Positions 7,985-17,034 of a stretch of DNA of 64,000 bases are shown one piece after another (the stretch's first letter is position 1; each line of letters opens with the position of its first letter). Below the pieces are notes generated by a model. That model saw nothing but the letters and a program-made list of their open reading frames with translations. It made no database searches and was not told where the DNA came from. The stretch lies in NCBI RefSeq assembly GCF_023935105.1, contig NZ_CP096040.1:2170001-2234000 (forward strand). Reading direction: 5' to 3'. The stretch comes from Caulobacter segnis (GTDB taxonomy: Bacteria > Pseudomonadota > Alphaproteobacteria > Caulobacterales > Caulobacteraceae). The translations under genes were made by a program, and so were the position numbers.

Positions 7985-9232
7985 ATGGTGAGGCTTCGCT
8001 ACGCATTGATGACGGCCGCGCTGGTTCCGCTGCTGGCGGGAACGGCGCACGCGGGGACAGGCGGTCCCGCCGGCGACCTGAAGCTGGAACGGATGGTCAT
8101 GGTCATGCGTCACAGCGTGCGGCCGCCGACCAAGGCGCCCGCCACGCCGGCGGGTACGACCGCCCAGCCTTGGGGGACCTGGACCACGCCCTATGGCGAG
8201 CTGACCCCGCACGGCGGCGAGGGCGCGCGACTGATGGGCTCCTATTACCGCACCTTCCTGGGCGCGCGGGGCCTGTTGCCGCGCGAGGGCTGCGCGGCGT
8301 CGGGCGATATCGTCGCCTGGGCCAGCGGCAAGCAAAGGGCGATCAAGACCGCCGAGATGTTCGTCGAGGGCCTGCAGCCCGGCTGTGGCCTGACGGTCGC
8401 CCATCCCGATATCGAGGACAACGATCCGATCTTCCACCCCGCTGAGGGCATCGACGGCGACCTCGCCCTGAAGGCCGCCCAGCGCCAGAAGCCCGGCGTC
8501 GCGGCCGAGGCCAAGGTTCACGCCAAGGACTTCGCGGTGCTGCAGCGGGTGCTGGGCTGCGATCCGGCCACCAAGGCCGGCTGCGGCATCGCCGGCAAGC
8601 CCTCGCACCTGACCGCCAATAAGGGTGACACGCCCGACCTGGGCGGGGCGCTGTCGATCGCCTCGACGGCCGGCCAGACGGTCCTGCTGGAATATGTCGA
8701 GGGCAAGCCGATGGCCGAGGTCGGCTGGGGCCGCGCCTCCAAGGCCGACATCCAGGCCATGCTGCGCTTCCACCCGGTGAAGTTCCACTACGAGGTCGGC
8801 GCGCCCTACATCGCCGAGCGTTACGCCGCGCCGGTCGCCAAGGAAGTGCTGAACGCGCTGAAGGGCGAGGCCGGGACAGGCGGCAAGCTGACCATGCTGG
8901 TCGGCCACGACACCAACATCGCCGCCCTACGCGGTTTCCTGGGCGCGCACTTCACCGCCGCCGACTATCCTCAGGATGACCCGCCGCCCGGAGGGGCCAT
9001 GGGCTTCGAGCTGCTGAAAGACGGGACGGGCCAGCGCTTCGTTCGGGCCTTCTACACCGCCCAGAGCATGGATCAGCTGCGCGAGCTGCAGCCGCTGACC
9101 GCCATCAACCCGCCGGCCTACGCCTATTTCCCGGTCCCGGGCTGCGGCGTGAAGGGCGAGCCGACCCTGTGCCCGCTCGAGACCTTCCAGAAGATCGTCG
9201 GCGGCAAGCTGGCCCGTCCGGCGAAGAACTAG
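7985..9232 (+). CDS. Histidine acid phosphatase (AppA-like phytase/phosphatase)
   Basis: Periplasmic acid phosphatase of 415 residues with a signal peptide (MVRLRYALMTAALVPLLAGTAHA). The N-terminal catalytic motif reads MRHSVRPPTKAP, the RHGxRxP motif with S in place of G, and matches the AppA-type RHGVRAPTKA closely. Proton-donor motif HDTN occurs in LVGHDTNIAALRG. Cysteines typical of secreted members are present (GCAASG, LGCD, CGIAG, GCGVKGEPTLC). A strong GGGGAGG precedes the ATG. Together with the divergent phytase it likely strips phosphates from phytate and lower inositol phosphates. AppA-type specificity is inferred from the motif context; a general sugar phosphatase is the alternative. 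Confidence 0.88.
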   Translation: MVRLRYALMTAALVPLLAGTAHAGTGGPAGDLKLERMVMVMRHSVRPPTKAPATPAGTTAQPWGTWTTPYGELTPHGGEGARLMGSYYRTFLGARGLLPREGCAASGDIVAWASGKQRAIKTAEMFVEGLQPGCGLTVAHPDIEDNDPIFHPAEGIDGDLALKAAQRQKPGVAAEAKVHAKDFAVLQRVLGCDPATKAGCGIAGKPSHLTANKGDTPDLGGALSIASTAGQTVLLEYVEGKPMAEVGWGRASKADIQAMLRFHPVKFHYEVGAPYIAERYAAPVAKEVLNALKGEAGTGGKLTMLVGHDTNIAALRGFLGAHFTAADYPQDDPPPGGAMGFELLKDGTGQRFVRAFYTAQSMDQLRELQPLTAINPPAYAYFPVPGCGVKGEPTLCPLETFQKIVGGKLARPAKN

Positions 9233-9258
9233 ATCGATCCATCCGGCGACACCTCTGG

Positions 9259-9290
9259 CGGCGGCTCTCCTGCGGAGCCGCCGTTTCTTT
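9259..9290 (+). terminator. Intrinsic terminator of the phosphatase gene
   Basis: CGGCGGCTC (9259-9267) and GAGCCGCCG (9275-9283) form a perfect 9-bp stem with a 7-nt loop, followed by TTTCTTT. A second inverted repeat, CTTCTCCC-GCAA-GGGGAGAAG (about 9299-9319), may serve the converging iolG transcript. Confidence 0.75.
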
Positions 9291-9323
9291 GTGTCTCCTT
9301 CTCCCGCAAGGGGAGAAGGGCGT

Positions 9324-10310
9324 TCAGAGCTTCACCACCTGCCCGGTCTTCGCCGACTGGCCGGCCGCCTCGGCCAAGGCCAGGGCCTCGACGCCGTCGA
9401 CATAGCCGACCGAGGGCAGGGCCTCGCCGCGGATGATTTCGGCGAAGTGCGCCATCTCGCGGCGGTAGGCCTCGGCGTAGCGGTCGAGGAAGAAGTTCTG
9501 GAAGGCGTCGCTGGACGCGCCGGCCTCGCCCCAGACGCTGACCGTGCTCTCCATGACGTTGTCGGCGCGGACCAGGCCCTTGGCGCCGAAAGCCTCGATG
9601 CGCTGGTCGTAGCCATAGCCGCTGCGGCGGCTGTTGCTGATCATGCAGATCTTGCCCGAGGCGGTGCGCAGGATGATCTTGGCGGTGTCGACGTCACCGG
9701 CCTCGCCGATCGCCGGATCGACCAGGCAGCTGGCGGCCGCGTAGACCTCGCTCACCGGCTCGTCCAGCAACCAGCGGGCCATGTCGAAGTCGTGGATGGC
9801 CATGTCCTTGAACAGGCCGCCCGAGACCTTGACGTAGCTGACCGGCGGCGGGGCCGGATCGTGGCTGGTGATGTGCACCGTCTCCAGCGCGCCGACGACG
9901 CCAGCCGAGAGCCTGGCTTTGAGCCCCTGGAAGTTCGGGTCGAAGCGGCGGTTGAAGCCCAGGAACAGCTTCACGCCCTTGCCGCCCAGTTCGCCCTGCG
10001 CCGAGCGGGCTCGAGCCAGGTCCTGGTCGATCGGTTTCTCGCAGAACACCGCCTTGCCGGCCGCGATGGCCTTCAGGGAATAGTCCAGGTGGGTGTCGGT
10101 CGAACTGGCGACGATGACCCCGGCCACCGACGGATCGTTCAGCGCCGTGTCGAGGTCGACGACATTCGCGCCGGTCTCGGCGGCCAAGCCGTCGGCGGCC
10201 GCGGCCACCGGATCGACCACATATTTCAGGCGCAGGCCCGGCTGGCCGGCGACGTTCTTGGCGTGGATGCGGCCGATGCGGCCGGCGCCCAAAATGGCGA
10301 TGTCGTGCAT
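9324..10310 (-). CDS. iolG: myo-Inositol 2-dehydrogenase
   Basis: NAD-dependent oxidation of myo-inositol to 2-keto-myo-inositol, first step of the Iol pathway. The 328-residue protein has an N-terminal Rossmann fold (AILGAGRIGRIHAKNV), the EKP catalytic lysine motif in VFCEKPID, and the GFO/IDH/MocA C-terminal domain with GGLFKDMAIHDFDMARW. ATG at 10310 follows an AGGG ribosome site. It is transcribed divergently from iolR across a region with TTCC/GGAA repeats, so control by IolR is likely. The family includes scyllo-inositol and other sugar dehydrogenases; the iol context decides the name. Confidence 0.9.
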   Translation of the reverse strand: MHDIAILGAGRIGRIHAKNVAGQPGLRLKYVVDPVAAAADGLAAETGANVVDLDTALNDPSVAGVIVASSTDTHLDYSLKAIAAGKAVFCEKPIDQDLARARSAQGELGGKGVKLFLGFNRRFDPNFQGLKARLSAGVVGALETVHITSHDPAPPPVSYVKVSGGLFKDMAIHDFDMARWLLDEPVSEVYAAASCLVDPAIGEAGDVDTAKIILRTASGKICMISNSRRSGYGYDQRIEAFGAKGLVRADNVMESTVSVWGEAGASSDAFQNFFLDRYAEAYRREMAHFAEIIRGEALPSVGYVDGVEALALAEAAGQSAKTGQVVKL

Positions 10311-10372
10311 GGGAACCCTAATGCGTTTGCCGCGCCGCTACTCGGTGGTCGCGCTTGGCTCCTCTCTAGTAT

Positions 10373-10405
10373 GGAATAAAAATTCCTTCCATATGAAAAG
10401 TGGAA
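10373..10405. promoter_or_regulatory. iolG/iolR intergenic operator (site B)
   Basis: The stretch contains GGAA-N6-TTCC at 10373-10386 and TTCC at 10387-10390 facing GGAA at 10402-10405. Read on the minus strand it gives TTCC-N15-GGAA, then TTTTT-ATTCCATAC, which lines up with the GAATTTTTGTTCGTATC of the receptor promoter at 21974-21990. It is the probable iolG promoter/operator and may also act on iolR. Confidence 0.6.
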
Positions 10406-10485
10406 TGGGTGCGCGAGCCCGCGAGCGTTTGTGTTCGGCCGCGGAACGGATATTCTATTTCTGAAGCGATCATATCGGGGCGGAA

Positions 10486-11361
10486 ATGACCGAAGAGACC
10501 ACGGCGACCACGGCGCCGGCCACGGCCGAGGAGCTCAGGGCGGCGATCCTCGAGCGCTACGATTCGCTGAGCAAGCGGCTGCAGCAGATCGCCCGCTACG
10601 TGCTGGACGAGCCCAACGAGCTGGCGCTGGAGACTCTGGCGGTGATCTCCGAGCGGTGCGGCGTGCAGCCCTCGGCCATCGTCCGCTTCGCCAAGACCTT
10701 CGGTTATCCTGGCGCCAGCCAGATGCAGCGCCTGTTCCGCGACGGCCTGCTGTCGGGCCATGCCGGCTTGGGCTACGGCGAGCGCGTGCGCCATTTCAAC
10801 GAGGCGGTGGCGCGCAAGTCCGACGGCGGGGCCGATGTCCTGAGCGAGTTCGTCGAGGGCAACACCCTGGCCCTGCAGAACCTGACCCAGACGGTCAGCG
10901 AAGCCGACATGAAGGACGCCGTCGCCCTGATCGACCGGGCCGAGACGGTATATGTCGTAGGCTTTCGCCGCTCGTTCCCGGTGGCCTCGTACCTGGCCTA
11001 TTCGCTGCAGCAGGTGAACAAGCGCACTCTGTTCATCGACGGTGTGGCCGGCCTGACCAAGCAGCAGGTCCAGACCATCGGCCCGCGCGACCTGCTGATC
11101 GCCGTCAGCTACCACCCGTACGCCGAAGAGACGGTGCAGGCCGTCGACATGGCCACCCAGCGCGGCGCGCGGATTCTTTCCATCAGCGATAGTCTGGTCA
11201 GCCCGATCGCCAAGCCGGCCGAACTGGTGCTGCACGTGCGCGAATCGGAGGTGCGGACCTTCCGCTCGCTGGCCGCCTCGATCTGTCTGGCCCAGGCCCT
11301 GGTGATCGGCTTCGCCTTCGAGTCCAGCAAGGAAAAGAAGAAGCTGAAGAAGGGCGGTTGA
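10486..11361 (+). CDS. iolR: RpiR-family transcriptional regulator of inositol genes
   Basis: Protein of 291 residues with an N-terminal RpiR-type helix-turn-helix (about 20-95: SKRLQQIARYVLDEPNELA, then VISERCGVQPSAIVRFAKTFGYPG) and a C-terminal SIS sugar-phosphate-binding domain (about 130-265, VYVVGFRRSFPVASYLAYSL). RpiR proteins in iol clusters commonly repress in the absence of an inositol-pathway intermediate; here its position between iolG and iolC and the nearby dyads support that role. The tail ends in a lysine cluster (ESSKEKKKLKKGG). The ATG at 10486 follows GGGGCGGAA. Confidence 0.88.
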   Translation: MTEETTATTAPATAEELRAAILERYDSLSKRLQQIARYVLDEPNELALETLAVISERCGVQPSAIVRFAKTFGYPGASQMQRLFRDGLLSGHAGLGYGERVRHFNEAVARKSDGGADVLSEFVEGNTLALQNLTQTVSEADMKDAVALIDRAETVYVVGFRRSFPVASYLAYSLQQVNKRTLFIDGVAGLTKQQVQTIGPRDLLIAVSYHPYAEETVQAVDMATQRGARILSISDSLVSPIAKPAELVLHVRESEVRTFRSLAASICLAQALVIGFAFESSKEKKKLKKGG

Positions 11362-11381
11362 TCGGCTTGGCGGACCGTCCG

Positions 11382-11440
11382 TTCCATTCCAAATCAAAAA
11401 TGAAATGGATGTTGCAAGTGTTCTATCTTTGGAATATGCG
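11382..11440 (+). promoter_or_regulatory. iolC promoter/operator (site C)
   Basis: TCCATT (11383-11388) and AATGGA (11404-11409) are perfect inverted arms, giving TTCC-N16-GAAA spacing like the other sites. Downstream TTGCAAGTGTTCTATC (11412-11427) resembles the TTG...TGTTCGTATC of sites A and D and may contain the core promoter of the iolCDEB operon. Confidence 0.55.
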
Positions 11441-11488
11441 TTACATATCGCCGGCGGGGAGGCTGGCTCGGAGTGACGTGGAACCGGC

Positions 11489-13420
11489 ATGGCGCAGGAC
11501 GCAAAGACCCTTGATCTGATCGCCATCGGCCGGTCCTCCGTCGACCTCTACGGACAACAGGTGGGCGGGCGGCTGGAGGACATGTCCTCCTTCGCCAAGT
11601 ATCTGGGCGGCAGCCCGACCAACACCGCCGCCGGCGGGGCGCGCCTGGGGCTGAAGACGGGCCTCCTGACCCGCGTCGGCGCCGACCACATGGGCCGCTT
11701 CATCCGCGAGCAGCTTGAGCGCGAGGGCGTCAATGTCGCCGGCGTGCTGTCGGATCCCGACCGCCTGACGGCCCTGGTGATCCTGGGCATCCGCGACCGG
11801 GTGAACTTTCCGCTGATCTTCTACCGCGAGAACTGCGCCGACATGGCGTTGCAGCCGTCGGACGTCGACGAGACCTGGTTCGCCCAGGCTGGGGCGGTGC
11901 TGATCAACGGCACCCACCTGTCGCAGCCGAACGTCTACGAGACCAGCCTGAAGGCCGCCCGCGCGGTGAAGGCTGCCGGAGGGCGCGTGGCCTTCGACAT
12001 CGACTATCGCCCCGTGCTGTGGGGCCTGACCGGCAAGGACGCCGGCGAGAACCGCTTCGTCGAGAACCAGGACGTCACCGCCAAGCTGCAGGAGGTCGTG
12101 GCCTTGTGCGACCTGATCGTCGGCACCGAGGAAGAGATCCACATCTTGGGCGGCACGACCGACACCATCGCGGCCTTGCGGGCGATCCGCAAAGGCGCGC
12201 CGGACGCGCTGCTGGTCTGCAAGCGCGGGCCGGACGGCTGCGTCGCTTTCCCGGACGCCATTCCCGACACCTTGGACGAAGGCGTCAGCGCCAGGGGTTT
12301 CAAGGTCGAGGTGTTCAACGTGCTGGGGGCGGGCGACGCCTTCATGGCCGGCTTTCTGCGCGGCTGGCTGCGTAACGAGACCGTCGAGACCTGCTGCGAG
12401 TGGGGCAACGCCTGCGGGGCCATCGTCGTCTCGCGCCATGGCTGCACGCCGGCCATGCCGACCTGGGTCGAGCTGGAGGCCTTCCTGTCGGAGCGGGAAC
12501 GTCCGTTCCGCCTGCGCGAGGACGTCGAGCTGGAACACATCCACTGGGCCAGCACCCGCGACCGCGTCTATGACGAGCTGACGGTCCTGGCCGTCGATCA
12601 CCGCAGCCAGTTCCTGGACCTGATCGCCGAGACCGGCGGCGACCCCGAGCGGATCCCGCACTTCAAGACCCTGGCTCTGCGCGCTGTGCGGCAGGTGGCC
12701 GGTCGCGACGAAGCCCGGTTCGGTATGCTGCTGGACGGCCGTTTCGGCTTGGACGCCCTGGCCCAGGCCGCCGACCACGACTACTGGATCGCCCGCCCGA
12801 TCGAGCTGCCCAAGTCGCGGCCGCTGGAGTTCGAGAGCTCTGCCGACGTCGCCACCGAGCTGACGGAGTGGCCGGCGGGGCAGGTGGTCAAGTGCCTGTG
12901 CTTCTATCACCCCGACGACGAGATCGCGTTGCGCGAGCGGCAGGAACGCCAGCTGCTGCGCCTGTTCGACGCCTGTCGGAAGACCCGCCATGAGCTGCTG
13001 CTGGAACTGATCCTGCCGGCCGGCATGGACAGCGACAGCCGCACCGTGGCCCGCGCCATTCGTCGCCTCTATTCCCTGGGCATCCGCCCGGACTGGTGGA
13101 AGCTGGAGCCGCTGCAGGACGCGGTGGCCTGGCGCGAGACCGAGATGGCCATCAACGAGAACGACCCGCTGTGCCGTGGCGTGGTGCTGTTGGGGCTGTC
13201 GGCGCCGGAGGCCGAGCTGCTGGCTTCGTTCGAGGTCGTCGCCCCGTTCCCGATCGTGAAGGGCTTCGCCGTCGGCCGTACCATCTTCTACGATGTCGCC
13301 CGCGATTGGCTGGCGGGTCGTATCGACGACGAGGCGGCGGTCGCCGCGCTCGCCTCCAAGTTCAAGGTGCTGGTCGACGCCTGGCGGCGTCTGCGCGGCG
13401 CTGCCGAGAAGGCCGCGTAA
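11489..13420 (+). CDS. iolC: Fused 5-dehydro-2-deoxygluconokinase / DUF2090 aldolase-type protein
   Basis: Protein of 643 residues. Residues about 5-325 are a PfkB sugar kinase (GRSSVDLYGQQ start, GGSPTNTAAGGARLG, and the catalytic GAGDAFMAGF around 279-288). Residues about 340-640 form a DUF2090 domain (VLAVDHRSQF, RFGMLLDGRFG, LELILPAGMD), related to class I aldolases and known as a fusion partner of IolC. No separate iolJ is seen, so the C-terminal half probably cleaves the phosphorylated product to DHAP and malonate semialdehyde. It heads a run with iolD one base downstream. Confidence 0.9.
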   Translation: MAQDAKTLDLIAIGRSSVDLYGQQVGGRLEDMSSFAKYLGGSPTNTAAGGARLGLKTGLLTRVGADHMGRFIREQLEREGVNVAGVLSDPDRLTALVILGIRDRVNFPLIFYRENCADMALQPSDVDETWFAQAGAVLINGTHLSQPNVYETSLKAARAVKAAGGRVAFDIDYRPVLWGLTGKDAGENRFVENQDVTAKLQEVVALCDLIVGTEEEIHILGGTTDTIAALRAIRKGAPDALLVCKRGPDGCVAFPDAIPDTLDEGVSARGFKVEVFNVLGAGDAFMAGFLRGWLRNETVETCCEWGNACGAIVVSRHGCTPAMPTWVELEAFLSERERPFRLREDVELEHIHWASTRDRVYDELTVLAVDHRSQFLDLIAETGGDPERIPHFKTLALRAVRQVAGRDEARFGMLLDGRFGLDALAQAADHDYWIARPIELPKSRPLEFESSADVATELTEWPAGQVVKCLCFYHPDDEIALRERQERQLLRLFDACRKTRHELLLELILPAGMDSDSRTVARAIRRLYSLGIRPDWWKLEPLQDAVAWRETEMAINENDPLCRGVVLLGLSAPEAELLASFEVVAPFPIVKGFAVGRTIFYDVARDWLAGRIDDEAAVAALASKFKVLVDAWRRLRGAAEKAA

Positions 13421-13421
13421 C

Positions 13422-15266
13422 ATGGCGACTGTCCGTCTCACCGCCGCCCAGGCGACCGTCCGCTGGCTCTCGCAGCAATATGTCGAAACCGGGAAGGGGG
13501 AGGTCCCGTACTTCGCCGGGGTCTGGGCGATCTTCGGCCACGGCAATGTCGCCGGCCTGGGCGAAGCCCTGCACGGCGTCCGTGACGTGCTGCCGACCTA
13601 TCGGGCGCACAACGAACAGGGCATGGCCCACGCGGCCATCGCCTTCGCCAAGCAGTCGCGCCGCGAGCGGGCCATGGTCTGCACCACCTCGATCGGCCCC
13701 GGCGCGACCAACATGGTCACCGCGGCCGCCCTGGCCCATGTGAACCGCTTGCCGGTGCTGTTTCTGCCCGGCGACGTCTATGCCAGCCGCCGTCCCGATC
13801 CCGTTCTCCAGCAGATCGAGGACTTCGGCGACGGCACGATCAGCGCCAACGACGCCTTCAAGCCGGTCTCGCGCTATTTCGACCGCATCGTGCGTCCCGA
13901 GCAGATCCTGGACGCCCTGCCGCGGGCCCTGGCGACCATGCTGGACCCGGCCACCTGCGGCCCCGCGACCCTGGCCTTCTGCCAGGACGTCCAGGCCGAG
14001 GCGTTCGACTATCCGGAAGCCTTCTTCGCCAAGAAGGTCTGGCGCATCCGCGCGCCGCGTCCCGATCCGCGCGAACTGGCGGATCTCGTCTCGCTGATCA
14101 AGGCGGCCAAGCGGCCGCTGGTCGTGGCTGGGGGCGGGGTGCTGTACGCCCGCGCCGAGGCCGCCCTGGCCAACCTCGTCTCCCGCGCCGGCCTGCCGGT
14201 CGCCGAGACGCAAGGAGGGAAGGGGAGCCTGGCCTGGGATCACCCGTTGAACCTGGGCGCCGTCGGTGTCACCGGCACGACCGCCTCGGTGGCGGCGTCG
14301 GAAGAGGCCGACCTGATCATCGGCGTTGGCACCCGCTTGCAGGACTTCACCACCGGCTCGCGCGCCCTGTTCGGCGCCGACGGCCGCAAGCTGGTGCAGA
14401 TCAACGTCGCCCCGCACGACGCCCACAAGCACGGCGCGGCCAGCGTCGTCGGAGACGCCCTGGCGGTGGTCGAGGCCCTTTCCGAGGCGCTGGACGGCTG
14501 GCAGGCTCCGAAGGCCTGGACCGACAAGGCCACAGGCGGCGTTTCCGGCTGGAACGCCATCTTCGACGCGGCGACCAAGCCCGACAATCGCGAGCTGCCG
14601 ACCGACGCCCAGGTGCTGGGCGCGGTATGGCGAGCCTCGTCCGACGACAGCGTGGTGGTCTGCGCCGCCGGCGGCCTGCCGGGCGAGTTGCACAAGCTGT
14701 GGCGCACGCGTCGGCCCGGCGGCTACCACGTCGAGTACGGCTTCTCGTGCATGGGCTACGAGATCGCCGGCGCCGTCGGCGTGAAGATGGCCGCGCCGGA
14801 CCGCGAGGTCCACGTGATGGTCGGCGACGGCAGCTATCTGATGATGAACTCCGAGCTGGCCACCTCGGTGATGCTGGGGACCAAGCTGATCGTCACCGTC
14901 CTCGACAACCGAGGCTTTGGCTGCATCAACCGCCTGCAGGCGGCGACGGGCGGGGCGGCGTTCAACAACCTGCTGGCCGACGCGCGCCACGAAACCCTGC
15001 CGGACATCGACTTCGCCGCCCACGCCGCCAGCCTGGGCGCCCGCTCGGAAAAGGTGGCCAGCCTGGCCGAGCTGGAGGCGGCGCTGCAACGCGCCAAGGC
15101 CAGCGACTGCAGCTACGTCGTGGTCATCGACACCGACCCGATGCCGGCCACCGAAGGCGGCGCCTGGTGGGATGTGACCGTGCCGGAAGTCTCGGTGCGC
15201 CCGACCGTCAACGCCGCGCGCGCCGACTACGAAACCAAGATCAAGCAACAGCGTACGGGGGACTAA
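13422..15266 (+). CDS. iolD: 3D-(3,5/4)-trihydroxycyclohexane-1,2-dione hydrolase
   Basis: Thiamine-diphosphate enzyme that opens the cyclohexanedione ring. The 614-residue protein from the ATG at 13422 has the three ThDP-family domains: N-terminal PYR domain with the glutamate in HNEQGMAHAAIAFAK, central domain around 210-350, and C-terminal PP domain with VMVGDGSYLMMNSEL (GDG...N motif). The start lies one base after the iolC stop. The open frame runs on upstream inside iolC, but MATVRLTAAQATVRWL is the conserved beginning. Cytoplasmic, third Iol step. Confidence 0.93.
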   Translation: MATVRLTAAQATVRWLSQQYVETGKGEVPYFAGVWAIFGHGNVAGLGEALHGVRDVLPTYRAHNEQGMAHAAIAFAKQSRRERAMVCTTSIGPGATNMVTAAALAHVNRLPVLFLPGDVYASRRPDPVLQQIEDFGDGTISANDAFKPVSRYFDRIVRPEQILDALPRALATMLDPATCGPATLAFCQDVQAEAFDYPEAFFAKKVWRIRAPRPDPRELADLVSLIKAAKRPLVVAGGGVLYARAEAALANLVSRAGLPVAETQGGKGSLAWDHPLNLGAVGVTGTTASVAASEEADLIIGVGTRLQDFTTGSRALFGADGRKLVQINVAPHDAHKHGAASVVGDALAVVEALSEALDGWQAPKAWTDKATGGVSGWNAIFDAATKPDNRELPTDAQVLGAVWRASSDDSVVVCAAGGLPGELHKLWRTRRPGGYHVEYGFSCMGYEIAGAVGVKMAAPDREVHVMVGDGSYLMMNSELATSVMLGTKLIVTVLDNRGFGCINRLQAATGGAAFNNLLADARHETLPDIDFAAHAASLGARSEKVASLAELEAALQRAKASDCSYVVVIDTDPMPATEGGAWWDVTVPEVSVRPTVNAARADYETKIKQQRTGD

Positions 15267-15269
15267 CCC

Positions 15270-16169
15270 ATGACCATCCGTTTCGGCGTGAGCCCCATCG
15301 CCTGGATCAATGACGACATGCCCGAGCTGGGCGGCGACACCCCGCTGGAAAGCGTGCTGGCCGACTGCCAGGCCATCGGCTTCTCCGGCGTCGAGCTGGG
15401 CGGCGTCTTCCCGCGCGACCCGGCGGTGCTGAAGCCGCTGCTGGACCGCTACGGCCTCTCGCTGGTCGGCGGCTGGTACAGCGGCAATCTCTTGGTCCAC
15501 TCGGCCGACGATGAGATCGCCGCCCTGCAACCGCATCTGGCCTTGCTGAAGGCGATGGGCTGTTCGGTGTTCATCCACGCCGAGACCAGCAACGCCATCC
15601 ACGGTGACCGCTCCAAGACGCTGTCGGCGACCCCGCGCCTCGACGCCGAGGGCTGGAAGGAATTCGGCGCGCGCCTGACCAAGGTGGCCGACTACATCGC
15701 CAGCCAGGGCCTGAAGTTCGCCTATCACCATCACCTGGGCACCGTGGTCGAGCGGCCTGAGGACCTGGAGGCCTTTCTGGCCAACACGGGACCCTCGGTC
15801 GGCCTGACCGTCGACACCGGCCATGCGGCCCTGGGCGGCCTGGACCCGGTGCAGGTGATCCGCAGCTATCCGCACCGCGTCGCCCACGTGCACTGCAAGG
15901 ACATCCGCAGCGAGGTCTTTCACAAGGTGGTCTCGCGCGGCGGCGGCAGCTTCCTGGAAGGCGTGCTGGCCGGCATGTTCACCGTGCCCGGCGACGGTTA
16001 TCTGGACTACGCGGCGGTCATGCAGGCGCTGGCCGAGATCAATTACTCGGGCTGGATCATCGTCGAGGCCGAACAGGACCCCGCCATCGCCAATCCCCGC
16101 CAGTACGGCGAGATGGGCCTGGCGACCCTGAAGAAGGAAGCCGCCGCAGCGGGCTTGAGGGCCGCGTGA
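15270..16169 (+). CDS. iolE: 2-Keto-myo-inositol dehydratase
   Basis: Second Iol step: dehydrates 2-keto-myo-inositol to the dione used by IolD. The 299-residue protein is an AP-endonuclease-2/xylose-isomerase-like TIM barrel (GFSGVELGGVFPRD, FAYHHHLGTVVE, LTVDTGHAALGG, HVHCKDI, IIVEAEQDPA); the acidic and histidine residues in these motifs would hold the metal. It begins three bases after iolD with GGGGG nearby, and its TGA overlaps the iolB start. Confidence 0.93.
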   Translation: MTIRFGVSPIAWINDDMPELGGDTPLESVLADCQAIGFSGVELGGVFPRDPAVLKPLLDRYGLSLVGGWYSGNLLVHSADDEIAALQPHLALLKAMGCSVFIHAETSNAIHGDRSKTLSATPRLDAEGWKEFGARLTKVADYIASQGLKFAYHHHLGTVVERPEDLEAFLANTGPSVGLTVDTGHAALGGLDPVQVIRSYPHRVAHVHCKDIRSEVFHKVVSRGGGSFLEGVLAGMFTVPGDGYLDYAAVMQALAEINYSGWIIVEAEQDPAIANPRQYGEMGLATLKKEAAAAGLRAA

Positions 16170-16975
16170 TGAGCAAGCTGCTGGTTCGCTCGCACGCGCC
16201 CGACGCGTCCGGTTCTGTCCTGGAAGTCACGCCCGCCTCGGCAGGCTGGACCCATGTCGGCTTCCAGGTCGTCAAGTTGGCGGCCGGCGACACCTTTGAC
16301 GGCTCCGAGCCCAACCGCGAGACTTGCGTCGTCGTGATGAGCGGGACCGCCGAGGTCTCGGCCGAGGGCGTTTCGTTCGGCAAGGTCGGCGGCCGCGCCA
16401 GCGTGTTCGAGGATCGGGCCCCTGGCGCGGTCTATGTCCCCGCCGCGACGCCCTATGTCGTCACCGCCGTCACAGACGTCGAGTTGGCTCTCTGCACAGC
16501 CCCGGGCAAGCCAGGCGGCGAGGCCCGCCTCATCGCCGAGGGCGACATGCCGCGCGAGACGCGAGGCCAGGGGACGAACACGCGCCTCGTCCGCAACATC
16601 CTGCCCGAGACGGCCCCGGCCGACGGTCTGCTGGTGGTCGAGGTGATCACGCCCGGCGGCCACTGGTCCAGCTATCCACCGCACAAGCACGACACCGCCG
16701 CGGAGGGCGAGGAGACGGCGCTGGAAGAGACCTACTATCACCGCCTGAACCCGCCGCAGGGCTTCGCCTTCCAGCGCGTCTACACCGACGACCGCAGCCT
16801 GGACGAGACCGTCTGCGTGCAGGACGGCGACGTGGTCATGGTCCCGCGCGGCTACCACCCGGTCGGGGCCCCGCACGGTTACGACCTCTACTACCTCAAC
16901 GTCATGGCCGGACCGCACCGGAAGTGGATCTTCCGCAACGACCCGGCCCACGACTGGATCATGCGCAAGGCCTGA
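16169..16975 (+). CDS. iolB: 5-Deoxy-glucuronate isomerase
   Basis: Isomerises 5-deoxyglucuronate to 2-deoxy-5-keto-gluconate. The 268-residue protein has the two cupin halves of the KduI/IolB family; the C-terminal half has the metal-binding PPHKHD and the downstream ETYYHRLNPPQGFAFQ and MVPRGYHPVGAPHG stretches. I use the ATG at 16169, which overlaps the iolE stop (TGATG); a GTG one codon earlier is possible. It is followed after 59 bp by the transporter gene. Confidence 0.93.
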   Translation: MSKLLVRSHAPDASGSVLEVTPASAGWTHVGFQVVKLAAGDTFDGSEPNRETCVVVMSGTAEVSAEGVSFGKVGGRASVFEDRAPGAVYVPAATPYVVTAVTDVELALCTAPGKPGGEARLIAEGDMPRETRGQGTNTRLVRNILPETAPADGLLVVEVITPGGHWSSYPPHKHDTAAEGEETALEETYYHRLNPPQGFAFQRVYTDDRSLDETVCVQDGDVVMVPRGYHPVGAPHGYDLYYLNVMAGPHRKWIFRNDPAHDWIMRKA

Positions 16976-17034
16976 TCGAACGACATGGCTCATCCCGTCG
17001 CCACGTAGCGGCGGGAGGGCAGGGGGAAACGAAG

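Noticed and set aside
9290-9323. CRISPR or mobile-element repeat at the CTTCTCCC/GGGGAGAAG palindrome
   Set aside because: Only short scattered palindromes of similar type (also near 49544 and 57104); no arrays, transposase or terminal repeats.
13362-15923. 853-codon minus-strand open frame over iolD/iolE
   Set aside because: Typical GC-rich shadow opposite two well-supported genes, with composition unlike a protein.
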